Notes under the pieces: generated by a model
Seen by the model: only the letters and a program-made list of their open reading frames with translations
What the model was told of the DNA's origin: nothing
Databases searched by the model: none
Shown: piece after piece, positions 23,660 through 31,252 of the stretch
How the letters are laid out: every line of letters starts with the position of its first letter
Position numbering within the stretch: the first letter of the stretch is position 1
Translations under genes and position numbers: made by a program
DNA from: JAAXXJ01 sp964412455
GTDB lineage: Bacteria; Nitrospirota; UBA9217
Direction of reading: 5' to 3'
NCBI GenBank assembly: GCA_964412455.1
Contig: CAYPOT010000002.1
Coordinates: 45,424-109,423, forward strand
DNA: 64,000 bases

Positions 23660-24595
23660 TTACTTTTCTAACCGGTCTGCCGTCTTTGGTTCCACCTTTT
23701 CGATCCTCGCGCGCGCCCTCAGTTCAGACATCCACTTTTCACTCAGTTCGTTCGCCCGTTTACCCTCAAGATCAGTTCTTAATTTATCCCTGGCATCTTC
23801 GAATGACAGTTGATGTTCTGGCTTTCTGTCCTCCACTTTTATGACATACCAGCTGCCTCCAGCCTCGATGAGATCGCTCCTTTCCCCGGCCTTCAGGGTG
23901 AAAGCCACGCGCTCGACCTCCTCAAGTACCCGCCCTCTGTGGATGTAGCCTATGTCACCGCCCTTGATACGATAATCATCTTCAGAAAACTTGGCCGCGA
24001 CATTGCCGAAGTCCTCGCCTCCCTTGATCTTGGCGAGGGCATCTTGTGCCTTGCTCTTGTCCTTCGTGGACAGCAATCTTAATTTTACACTTTCGGGTTG
24101 CTTGAATTTATCAATATGCTTGTCATAATATGCCCTGAGGTCCTCCTCACTCATCCGGGCCGGTTCCTTAACGGTCCTGGCAATCACTTCCTGTACAAGC
24201 ACGCCTTTTTCAATAATCTCCCGGAGTCCTTCCTCGGTGAGCCCTGCTTCTTCAAGCGTTTCCCTGTATGCCTTTTTTGAATTAAACCTGTCCCTGATCT
24301 GGCGCATCTGCGCCTTTACCTGCTGCTTATCGGGCTTCATTCCCTTTGCCACAGCGTCCTGGTATTGGAGCTCCCGATCAATCAGGTCATTGAGCGCCTT
24401 CTCACGGAAATCCTTGCGTCTCTCCTCGGTCACGTTGCCGTGAAACGTTGAGCGAGGAATCAGCGAATCAATCTCCTGCTCCAGCTGTCGAGCGGTGATA
24501 ATGGTCCCGTTCACCTTGGCGACACCACCGTCAGCAGCGAATGCCGGAAGTGATGCTGATACCAGTATTCCTAAAATCAGCGCGATCCTCTTCAT
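23660..24595 (-). CDS. Periplasmic parvulin-type peptidyl-prolyl isomerase (SurA/PrsA-like)
   Basis: This 311-residue folding factor carries a signal peptide ending ASLPAFA. The SurA-type N-terminal chaperone domain covers about 25-165 (VAKVNGTIITARQLEQEI, ALNDLIDRELQYQDAVAKG). One parvulin PPIase domain covers about 170-265 (VKLRLLSTKDKSKAQ, AAKFSEDDYRIKGGDIGYIHRG). The start codon overlaps the NHL-repeat gene stop as ATGA, so the two are translated together. It probably folds the exported cytochrome, lipoprotein or barrel encoded around it. Confidence 0.93.
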   Translation of the reverse strand: MKRIALILGILVSASLPAFAADGGVAKVNGTIITARQLEQEIDSLIPRSTFHGNVTEERRKDFREKALNDLIDRELQYQDAVAKGMKPDKQQVKAQMRQIRDRFNSKKAYRETLEEAGLTEEGLREIIEKGVLVQEVIARTVKEPARMSEEDLRAYYDKHIDKFKQPESVKLRLLSTKDKSKAQDALAKIKGGEDFGNVAAKFSEDDYRIKGGDIGYIHRGRVLEEVERVAFTLKAGERSDLIEAGGSWYVIKVEDRKPEHQLSFEDARDKLRTDLEGKRANELSEKWMSELRARARIEKVEPKTADRLEK

Positions 24596-25689
24596 TGATT
24601 CACCTTCTTTGGGGCTTCTTCCTTCTTGCCTTCCGGATTTGCCTGCAGTTCAAGATATTTCTTGTACTCCTCAGGATGGCCCTTTTTCCATCTTTCGCTC
24701 AGGTACTGAAAGCTCTGAATACGGTGATTGCCGGAGTCTGCCACGAAAATCCTGTCGTCTTCATCAACATACAGCCCTGCTGGAAAAGTGAATTCTCCAG
24801 GTCCCTGCCCATAGTTTCCGAAATAGAGCAGGAGCCGGCCGCCTTCATCGAATATCTGTAAATTTCCGAAAGCCGCATCCACCACGTAAATGTGACCCTC
24901 GCTATCAATGCCGATCCCTTTTGGCCGGGAGAATTGGCCCGGAAGATCTCCCACGGTCCCGAATGTTCTCAGAAATCTGCCGTCCTGGTCAAAGACTTGA
25001 ACCCGGAAATTCATCGTATCCACCACGTAAACAGCATCATCTCGCTTGTCAACGGCAATGTTCGTGGGCCCATTAAATGCTCCCTTTCCGGCGCCGGGTC
25101 CGCCGAATTCGAACAATTTTTCCCCCTGGAGCGAGTAAACTTTTACCTTATTGTCCCTGCTGTCGACGATGTAGAGCCGCTGCAATTTGTTATTCACAGC
25201 TATGCCCGCGGGGTTGTTTAGATCGTTCTTGCTGCCGATCGAGCGTTTGTGAACACCCTCGTTGGTGTACACCTGGATTTTCTTTTCCGTGGCATCAGCC
25301 GCATAAACAATGCCGTCGTCGCCCAGGGCGATCCCCGTGGGCAGTGAGAGCCGGCCCGGGCCGCTCGTCCCCAGATAAGTGACCCGCTGCTCCTTATCAT
25401 CAAAAACCACCACTGCCGGCGGACGGAACAAGGCCCCGTAGACCTTGCCGCCTTTCGCCGCGACGCCATAAAGCTGTCCCATGGACGAGCCTTGCGATCC
25501 GAAGAGGATATCAAGAAAACCCCATTTCTGGTACATGGTGTCGCCGGTATAGCTTTTCAGGAACGCAACGCGCGGTTCTTCCGGAGCCGACGGATAGATA
25601 AGACTGATTTCTGTGGTCTTTGCAGCGCAGCCGAACTGCATCACTGTCGCGAGCATTATTGCCAATATGAAAATTTTTTTTCTAACCAT
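24592..25689 (-). CDS. NHL-repeat lipoprotein
   Basis: The 365-residue protein starts with a lipoprotein signal (lipobox MQFGC near residue 21). A six-bladed NHL beta-propeller follows, with repeats such as LSLPTGIALGDDGIVYAADA, FNGPTNIAVDKRDDAVYVVD, FSRPKGIGIDSEGHIYVVDA and FTFPAGLYVDEDDRIFVADS. A Lys/Glu-rich tail ends it. It has its own promoter and is followed by the PPIase gene. In Geobacter, NHL-repeat and PPIase genes accompany extracellular multiheme cytochromes; a similar scaffold or assembly role is inferred here. Confidence 0.9.
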   Translation of the reverse strand: MVRKKIFILAIMLATVMQFGCAAKTTEISLIYPSAPEEPRVAFLKSYTGDTMYQKWGFLDILFGSQGSSMGQLYGVAAKGGKVYGALFRPPAVVVFDDKEQRVTYLGTSGPGRLSLPTGIALGDDGIVYAADATEKKIQVYTNEGVHKRSIGSKNDLNNPAGIAVNNKLQRLYIVDSRDNKVKVYSLQGEKLFEFGGPGAGKGAFNGPTNIAVDKRDDAVYVVDTMNFRVQVFDQDGRFLRTFGTVGDLPGQFSRPKGIGIDSEGHIYVVDAAFGNLQIFDEGGRLLLYFGNYGQGPGEFTFPAGLYVDEDDRIFVADSGNHRIQSFQYLSERWKKGHPEEYKKYLELQANPEGKKEEAPKKVNQ

Positions 25690-25734
25690 TCGTTACCCCT
25701 GTTGTTGCTGATTTCACGCATAAAATCACAAAAA

Positions 25735-25764
25735 ATAGTAACATAATCTCTTCACGGGTGTCAA
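25735..25764 (-). promoter_or_regulatory. Promoter of the NHL-PPIase operon
   Basis: On the minus strand TTGACA (25759-25764), 18 bases, TACTAT (25735-25740), about 45 bases before the ATG. Confidence 0.65.
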
Positions 25765-25937
25765 TAGAATAGAGGTGGAAAACAAGGCTCGCAAAGCATG
25801 GACCTATCCGCTATCAATCTGATCATACTCTGCGCCATGCTTTTCTCACGTATTGTTCAATGGCGAGAAATTGTGGGAGTAAAAATTCACTTCGCCTGTT
25901 TCAGCAAAGACAGGTGACTTATTCTTTCAATAAACAT
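25765..25937. other. Intergenic stretch without a recognised gene
   Basis: It lies between the NHL promoter and the cytochrome terminator. It is AT-rich and I found no coding or RNA signature. Confidence 0.4.
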
Positions 25938-25966
25938 AAAAAAGAGGGGGGCTTTGGCCCCCCCTC
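25938..25966 (-). terminator. Intrinsic terminator of the tetraheme cytochrome gene
   Basis: On the minus strand the stem GAGGGGGGGC / GCCCCCCTC with loop CAAA is followed by TTTTTT, 44 bases beyond the stop codon. It separates the cytochrome transcript from the NHL operon. Confidence 0.92.
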
Positions 25967-26009
25967 TGTCATGTCAACAACCTCAGATCCGAAACTATTA
26001 CATCATCGA

Positions 26010-26675
26010 TTACTTCAGATGGCAGGACAGGCAAAGGTCACTATTAGTGTTGGGTAAGCGAAGGAAGCTGGTGTTGGTTGAATGAGGTTCATGGCAGCTC
26101 GAACACTCCATCATTGCACCAGAAAGACCGAGCGGAAGCGTACCCACGCCCGGGCCTACGGGTCTTACAACATTGCCCGCCCCGGTAGCATTAAGCAACT
26201 TCATACCTGCGACGGCGACAGTATAGGCAAAAGCAACAGGGTGGTCGTTATTCATGGGGAGTCCGAGGCTGCCGGCAGCCGGCATGGTGGCATTGCTCAG
26301 TGCGATCGTGTCAGCCGCGATACCAGCGGCTGAGGTGTTCAGCACGGCACCCATTGCGGAAACGCCGTCATGGCAGGCCATACAGGCAAAGGAAACACCA
26401 GTGGTCGGGGCACCAACGAGGGTTCCAGCCTTCGTCGTACCGTATGCGGTTAAGGTTCCAGTATTAGCAGGCTTGTTCCAAAGCGGCGCAACTGCCGGAT
26501 TCCCACCGTGCGGCGTATGGCAGAAGATGCAGATTTCCGTTTCGGCAGTTGCCGTTGTCGCACCGGGACCGGTAGTCGACAGGTTATGCTTCGTGGCAGA
26601 GATACCAGCCATGGCTGCCGTTGCGCCCAGGAGCGCAATTGCTACTACAACAAATACTACTAAAATCTTCTTCAT
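26010..26675 (-). CDS. Secreted tetraheme c-type cytochrome (OmcE-like candidate)
   Basis: The 221-residue protein has a signal peptide cut after AMA (residue 23) and four CxxCH heme sites at 49-53, 98-102, 191-195 and 215-219. There are exactly four other histidines (30, 56, 145, 198), so every heme can have two His ligands. The motif CIFCHTPHGGNP..PLWN is typical of extracellular multiheme cytochromes. Between sites the chain is long, Ala/Gly/Thr-rich and low in charge. The start has AGGAG in front, and the gene has its own terminator. Size, heme count and the neighbouring NHL/PPIase/barrel genes resemble OmcE, the filament-forming cytochrome of Geobacter. Filament formation is an inference. 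Confidence 0.85.
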   Translation of the reverse strand: MKKILVVFVVVAIALLGATAAMAGISATKHNLSTTGPGATTATAETEICIFCHTPHGGNPAVAPLWNKPANTGTLTAYGTTKAGTLVGAPTTGVSFACMACHDGVSAMGAVLNTSAAGIAADTIALSNATMPAAGSLGLPMNNDHPVAFAYTVAVAGMKLLNATGAGNVVRPVGPGVGTLPLGLSGAMMECSSCHEPHSTNTSFLRLPNTNSDLCLSCHLK

Positions 26676-27110
26676 CTTTTGTTTCTCCTTTTCTCAAGAT
26701 TTTCTGAAGCATTTGCCTCAGTCCTACAGATTTAAGTTAAGTCTCACTCAATTTTCCCCATTCATACATAAAATCATCTATCTACGGATCTGATTAGATT
26801 GCCTTTGCACACCCCCCTTTCTTTTGACAGTTAAATCAGCGCCTAAAAAATACGGAATACAACGGATGTATTATTGCTTTGTTATTACTTTGCAACCTAT
26901 ATGCCACCATTTAACCCATTGTTTAACAATACTATTTATACAATATTAGCAGCTTCTTCAACTAGAAATAATGAGCGATTTTGCGCTAACTGATGGTTTT
27001 AGCGCAAAACAAGGTACAATAATAATGAACACAATGAATTTCAATACTCAAGAAATACATTATTCTGTCAAAACAGTTTTTTTTACTCAAACAACCACGC
27101 TAACCGCTTT
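26676..27110. other. AT-rich regulatory gap upstream of the cytochrome
   Basis: This 435-base stretch is much richer in AT than its neighbours. It has T-rich runs and the 11-bp hairpin at 26979-27009. I could not identify a convincing sigma-70 or sigma-54 promoter, a riboswitch or a gene. Confidence 0.45.
26979..27009. repeat. Perfect 11-bp inverted repeat
   Basis: TTTTGCGCTAA (26979-26989), nine bases, TTAGCGCAAAA (26999-27009). It is a possible terminator for the TPR gene or a regulator site for the cytochrome. Confidence 0.6.
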
Positions 27111-27869
27111 TCATTTTTTCCCACCACTCATCCTGCTGTTCAAGCTATTCACCAACTGCATCGCCGCCTGCCGGTACCTCGGATCCGCCTCCATGGAAAG
27201 GAACTGGCTGGCGAACCGCAGGGCCTTCTCGTATTCCCCTGCCCTTTCGAACGCCAAGGCCGCGTTCCAGTATCGCAGTGCACCATTCGGTTCGCGCACG
27301 ATGGCGGCAAGAAAAAAATCAGCCGCCTGACGATACCGCTGTTTCGCGAAAAGGACCTCGGCCATGGTATTGTAGGCGTCCGCCAGGAAGGGGTCCGCAT
27401 CGATCGCTTGCCGCGCGTATGAACTGGCATCGTCATAGCGGCCTTGCTCCAAACGCGCTACCGCGATGTTATTAAGAAATTTTGCGCTGCGGGGGACCAC
27501 CGCAAGCCATCTGCTCCACGTTGAGACGGCCTGGTCATATAACCCCAACTCAAAATAGGAGGTCCCCATATCATTCAGGATCTTTTCAAGACGCACTCTT
27601 CCATCATAGGGAAGAGATAATGCCTTCTCATATGCCGCAAGGGCTTCGCGATGAGCACCCCCTTTCCCCAGGGCATATCCGTAGTTATAATGTGGCCGCT
27701 GTTTCGATGGCGTTTTCCTTACTACATCAGCCCACATGTTTATATCGCTCTCATAAATTCGATTTCGCACAAAAGACAGTGTGGTCATCGTGGTCAGAAT
27801 AACAGCGAGAAGGAGCACCCCAACTGCGGCTTTCGCTTCATGTTTTATTTGCCCGTCGTCACAATGCAT
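27111..27869 (-). CDS. Membrane-anchored TPR protein, TMTC tail-like
   Basis: The 252-residue protein has one membrane segment near the start (AVGVLLLAVILTTMTTLSFV) and then about five TPR helices. The junction SFVRNRIYESDINMWADVVR..TPSKQRPHYNYGYAL corresponds to the last membrane helix plus TPR start of TMTC-like glycosyltransferases. It therefore looks like the C-terminal part of such an enzyme without the catalytic membrane domain. Its 3' end shares 78 identical bases with the next gene. Start choice is uncertain. Confidence 0.7.
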   Translation of the reverse strand: MHCDDGQIKHEAKAAVGVLLLAVILTTMTTLSFVRNRIYESDINMWADVVRKTPSKQRPHYNYGYALGKGGAHREALAAYEKALSLPYDGRVRLEKILNDMGTSYFELGLYDQAVSTWSRWLAVVPRSAKFLNNIAVARLEQGRYDDASSYARQAIDADPFLADAYNTMAEVLFAKQRYRQAADFFLAAIVREPNGALRYWNAALAFERAGEYEKALRFASQFLSMEADPRYRQAAMQLVNSLNSRMSGGKK

Positions 27870-27963
27870 GATCAGAACATAATCGCATCTACTAATAAAA
27901 TAAAGCGTCTCGGCAATAGATTAGGGAAAAATCATCTCCGGGAGGAATAACCGACAAATACGA

Positions 27964-28773
27964 CTATCTTTTCTGTGAATTAATCCTGCTGTTCAAGCTA
28001 TTCACCAACTGCATCGCCGCCTGCCGGTACCTCGGATCCGCCTCCATGGAAAGGAACTGGTTGGCGAATCTCAGGGATTTTTCATACTCCCCCGCCCGCT
28101 CGTACGCCAGCGCTGTGTTCCAGTACCCCCGCGAATCCTCCGGCCGGAGTTGCAGGAACGTCATAAAGTATTGCGCAGCCTTCTGATAATCACCCTTTGC
28201 CATATGGATCTCTCCCAGGGTGTTCGCTGGCTCCGGCATGTAGGGGTTGGCCTGACTCGCCATTTGCGCATGGGAGAGCGCTTCATCGAAACGTTGCTGT
28301 TTCATCAGGGCGATGGAGATATTGTTAAGCAGGCCCGGGTCCATATAGGCATGCTCAAGCCCCTTCTTCCATGCGGTTATCGATTCATCGATCAGCCCCA
28401 GCCGGAAATAGACCACCCCGATCTCCCGATACACATCGCGCATCGGAACGCTCCCGTCGTCGGGGAGGGCAAGGACGGTCTTGAACTGCTGTAAAGCCTC
28501 TTGCAGAAGCCCGGCCGTGGAGAGCGCCTGGCCGTAGTTCTCATGGGTTCGCCGCTTATCAGGGGCGCTCTGCACCGCGCTATTCCATAATGTCACCGGC
28601 GTGTGGAAGATGCTGTTCCTCTGGAGCGCGGAGACGGTCAGGTAACCGATGTACAGGAGAAGGAGCGACATCCCGATCATTGCGGTTATTGAGAGAGGTG
28701 GTGAGACCCGTTTCGTCTGAGGCCGGACACCGGCCGGAGACTGGACCCTGGATTGACCCTGCTTTTTTCCCAT
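27964..28773 (-). CDS. Membrane-anchored TPR protein, paralogue
   Basis: The 269-residue protein has a basic N-terminus, one membrane segment (ITAMIGMSLLLLYIGYLTV) and about five TPRs (VYFRLGLIDESITAWKKGLE, PEPANTLGEIHMAKGDYQKA). SALQRNSIFHTPVTLWNSAV again matches the TMTC tail junction. The C-terminal segment QFLSMEADPRYRQAAMQLVN is shared with the neighbouring paralogue and is encoded by identical DNA (27983-28060 versus 27130-27207) although the rest has diverged. A promoter is at 28814-28842, and AAGGA precedes the ATG. Confidence 0.75.
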   Translation of the reverse strand: MGKKQGQSRVQSPAGVRPQTKRVSPPLSITAMIGMSLLLLYIGYLTVSALQRNSIFHTPVTLWNSAVQSAPDKRRTHENYGQALSTAGLLQEALQQFKTVLALPDDGSVPMRDVYREIGVVYFRLGLIDESITAWKKGLEHAYMDPGLLNNISIALMKQQRFDEALSHAQMASQANPYMPEPANTLGEIHMAKGDYQKAAQYFMTFLQLRPEDSRGYWNTALAYERAGEYEKSLRFANQFLSMEADPRYRQAAMQLVNSLNSRINSQKR

Positions 28774-28813
28774 AGAATTCCTTATCCTTTATTCCATTAT
28801 AAGAATAGTTGCG

Positions 28814-28842
28814 ACTATAGCATAGCGCTGCCTCCGCCGCAA
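28814..28842 (-). promoter_or_regulatory. Promoter for the TPR gene
   Basis: On the minus strand TTGCGG (28837-28842), 17 bases, TATAGT (28814-28819). A second TATAAT lies closer to the start without a clear -35. Confidence 0.5.
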
Positions 28843-28845
28843 CCA

Positions 28846-28996
28846 AAGGTTACGTCACACGGTTACGACGCCCGTATCGTCAATCGTCGAACGGTAACGC
28901 AAAAGATTCGGCCGAACGACGTAATCTGTATGGACGAAACGGGCCTCGTTACCGTAACCGAACGACGAGGAACGCTAACATTCGCGCGGCCATGTC
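28846..28996. repeat. Inverted repeat, family CGGTTACGARGCCCGT
   Basis: CACGGTTACGACGCCCGTAT on the left and ACGGGCCTCGTTACCGTAAC followed by CG on the right are inverted copies. The core is made of CG-rich words (GTCGAACGG, CGAACGACG). Other members are at 34110-34385 with 34795-34860, 51205-51320 and 63976-64000. Confidence 0.8.
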
Positions 28997-29050
28997 AAGT
29001 TATGAAAAGAAATAACATAAACCGGGGTTGATGGTAAAGATTTCGATTCC

Positions 29051-29095
29051 GGCCTGTCTGCGTGCGGACACGCACAGGCAGGCTTGTCCAGATCA
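29051..29095. repeat. Palindrome GCCTGTCTGCGTGC..GCACAGGCAGGC
   Basis: CGGCCTGTCTGCGTGCGG faces ACACGCACAGGCAGGCTTG. A small perfect-to-near-perfect hairpin lies just downstream of the SpoIID-domain gene; it could act as its terminator. Confidence 0.5.
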
Positions 29096-29104
29096 GGATA
29101 ACGA

Positions 29105-30196
29105 TCAGTTGCCCTGTGTGCGAACGACAGCGGTGCCCGGATAATAATGAGAAAGGATCGCCTTATAATCAGCGCCCTTCCCTGCCATCTCCTTTGCGCC
29201 CCACTGGCAAAGGCCGATGCCGTGACCGTGGCCTCTGCCCGAGAACACCACTTCCCTGTCTATAAGCTCAGACTCAAAAAAAATGCTGGGGATATTAGAA
29301 TATCCCACGGTGGCCCTGATCGTTTCGGCCGGCACGGATGTGGCCCCGCCCGCGTGGCGAAAAATGACATTTTTGACCCTGCCTGCCGGTGTCAGATCGC
29401 CCATCTCCACGCCGCTGATCTCCGCGAGCCGGAAGCCTCCACGGCGCAGCGCACGGATGACGCCAGCCGTGGTGAACCGTTTTTCCCATAATCCGTACTT
29501 GGAGATGTTCTGGCAATCACAGTCAACGCCTTTGAGAAAGGGCTCATCAATGCCCCAGAGTTCAAGGGCGTTCTCCGTATGACCGCCGCAGCTGGAATGG
29601 TAGAATGCGGGGATCACCTCGCCCCGGTAAGTGATGACAAGACCCCGCGTCTCCGTAACCGCCTCCGTGGCGCGCGGCCGCTCTCCTCTTTTGCCCAGGT
29701 ACATCTGGTTGTCCACGGTCGCGAGAATATGGTAGGGCCTTCTGCCCGCGTTCTGTTTCTGGTAGAGCGCGTAGGTCCGCGATGCCACGGCCTGGGCCTT
29801 GAGTGCCTCCATTTCCCAGTCCGATGGGATCTCCGCGGCAACCACCCCGAGGAGATAGACCTCCAGATCAAGGTCGTTGATGACCTGAAGCCGTCCGTTC
29901 CCCTTCTTCCGTATCTCGATCGCGCCGCGGTATGCCTTGCCGTTAACGTTAATGAACCCGCCGGAAGACGACACGCGGACCGGCGTTTTTCCCACATCCG
30001 CGGCAAGGTAGGTAGCCGACTTTCCGGACCTTCTCCCGGCAGCGCCTGTTGTCCGGAGCCCTGCGGGGGACTCCAGCGTCACGGAACGCTGATTGTCCGC
30101 GATCGCCACGCGGATGGATTCTGCCAGGGAAGATCCCGCCGGCAAGAGGGTACACAGGGCGATACAAATTGTAAAAAAAACCGCATTCATCTGCAA
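29105..30196 (-). CDS. SpoIID/LytB-domain protein
   Basis: Proteins of this family include the sporulation enzyme SpoIID, a lytic transglycosylase acting on peptidoglycan; non-sporulating bacteria have homologues of unknown or septal roles. The 363 residues include a signal peptide (cut near SSLAES). The domain is marked by YLLGVVAAEIPSDWEMEALK, AQAVASRTYALY, YHSSCGGHTENALELWG and the C-terminal FSGRGHGHGIGLCQWGAKEM. The catalytic Glu is expected in VVAAEIPSDW. There is no amidase or SPOR domain. Confidence 0.92.
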   Translation of the reverse strand: MQMNAVFFTICIALCTLLPAGSSLAESIRVAIADNQRSVTLESPAGLRTTGAAGRRSGKSATYLAADVGKTPVRVSSSGGFINVNGKAYRGAIEIRKKGNGRLQVINDLDLEVYLLGVVAAEIPSDWEMEALKAQAVASRTYALYQKQNAGRRPYHILATVDNQMYLGKRGERPRATEAVTETRGLVITYRGEVIPAFYHSSCGGHTENALELWGIDEPFLKGVDCDCQNISKYGLWEKRFTTAGVIRALRRGGFRLAEISGVEMGDLTPAGRVKNVIFRHAGGATSVPAETIRATVGYSNIPSIFFESELIDREVVFSGRGHGHGIGLCQWGAKEMAGKGADYKAILSHYYPGTAVVRTQGN

Positions 30197-30232
30197 ATAC
30201 CATTTTCGAAAGCAGGTGGCCGGAACAATGAA

Positions 30233-30287
30233 GGAGCGCTACTCATCTGTTTTCTGTCCTCTGTTCTCTGCTTTCATACCGTTCCCT
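30233..30287. repeat. Word element, family TCTGTTTTCTGTCCTCTG
   Basis: A tandem TTCTGT/CTCTG stretch forms the 3' end of queH and adds a probably non-conserved tail (ESREQRTENR) to QueH. Confidence 0.5.
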
Positions 30288-30794
30288 TTCGCTGTAGATG
30301 CACCCGCAGTACTGCTGGCGGTAGAGGCCCATGGCCTTCGACTCCATGATCCCCTCCCGCCAGCCGGCCCGGAAATCCTCGTAATAGAACTCTATACCGT
30401 GTTCCCATGCCATTTCCTTGGCAACGCCCCTGATGAGATCGTGTTTCTGATGCTTACTGTACAGCAATGACGTGGTGAACAGGCCGGCCCCGTTCTTCCC
30501 GGCCTCCACGGCCGCTGCATCGAGCCGCATCCGGTAGCACTGCTCGCAGCGGCCCGCGCCCTTGCCGGCAACACGGACAAGGAATTCATCAAGATCATAT
30601 CCATCAGAATATGACACCGGGAGGTCCAGCCGGGCCGAAAACTCCTGTACCGTGCCCATGCGTTTCCGGTACTCGAGGTACGGATGGATGTTCGGATTAT
30701 AGAAGTATCCCTGGACCGTAAATCCTTCTTCCTGCAATCGGGAAAGCGGGAAGATGGCGCACGGCGCGCAGCAGATATGCAGTAGGATTTTCAT
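30243..30794 (-). CDS. queH: Epoxyqueuosine reductase QueH
   Basis: QueH reduces epoxyqueuosine to queuosine in tRNA and replaces the cobalamin enzyme QueG in many bacteria. The 183 residues hold the cluster and metal cysteines in family positions: HICCAPC (residues 7-13), GRCEQCYRMRL and QQYCGCIYSE. TTSLLYSKHQKHDLI is also conserved. The last ten residues come from a word repeat. The start overlaps the preceding TPR gene as ATGA, so it is co-translated with an apparently unrelated protein. Tgt of the same pathway is at 1729-2844. Confidence 0.95.
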   Translation of the reverse strand: MKILLHICCAPCAIFPLSRLQEEGFTVQGYFYNPNIHPYLEYRKRMGTVQEFSARLDLPVSYSDGYDLDEFLVRVAGKGAGRCEQCYRMRLDAAAVEAGKNGAGLFTTSLLYSKHQKHDLIRGVAKEMAWEHGIEFYYEDFRAGWREGIMESKAMGLYRQQYCGCIYSERERYESREQRTENR

Positions 30795-31252
30795 CGCGTA
30801 CCAGAACCGCCATTCCCCGTGTTCGCCGCAGCGCTCAGTTGGCGGTGGCGTTCACAGGACTTTCTTTTTTGCTCTGTGTATTCCAGCGGACCGCGTTTGC
30901 AGAAGATAGCATACGGTTGGATGGCCGGGGAGTACAGGCCGACCTTGTCCAGCGTTGTGGCCAGATTGTATTGTGCCTCCATGTTCTCCGGATCAAGCGC
31001 CACGGCCTGCTGGTATTCGGCAATGGCCGGGAAATACCTGTTCAACAAGAGATGGCAATTGCCAAGATTGTTATGGGTCCGCGACTTGTACGGAGACTTC
31101 GCAGCACTGTCCGACCATATTGACAGGAGCGTTTGCCAGGCGCTGTTCCGCTGCACGGCGGCGATCGTCAACAGGATGATGATGATGGCGAGGAAGAGCT
31201 CTTTTACCCACCCTGCTGCGGCAGCAGACCCAGGGAACGAGGACTGCGTCAT
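30791..31252 (-). CDS. Small membrane-anchored TPR protein
   Basis: The 153-residue protein has one membrane segment (KELFLAIIIILLTIAAV) and two to three TPRs (SRTHNNLGNCHLLLNRYFPA, NMEAQYNLATTLDKVG). AVQRNSAWQTLLSIWSDSAA is again the TMTC tail junction, making this the shortest of three tail-only paralogues in the window. It overlaps the spermidine-synthase-like gene upstream and queH downstream, each by four bases (ATGA). The partner is unknown. Confidence 0.75.
   Translation of the reverse strand: MTQSSFPGSAAAAGWVKELFLAIIIILLTIAAVQRNSAWQTLLSIWSDSAAKSPYKSRTHNNLGNCHLLLNRYFPAIAEYQQAVALDPENMEAQYNLATTLDKVGLYSPAIQPYAIFCKRGPLEYTEQKRKSCERHRQLSAAANTGNGGSGTR

Noticed and set aside
26676..27110. Cyclic di-GMP riboswitch upstream of the cytochrome
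   Set aside because: I looked for the conserved GEMM core on both strands and did not find it.
29105..30196. Evidence for sporulation from the SpoIID domain
   Set aside because: SpoIID/LytB domains are widespread in non-sporulating Gram-negatives, and no other sporulation gene is present.
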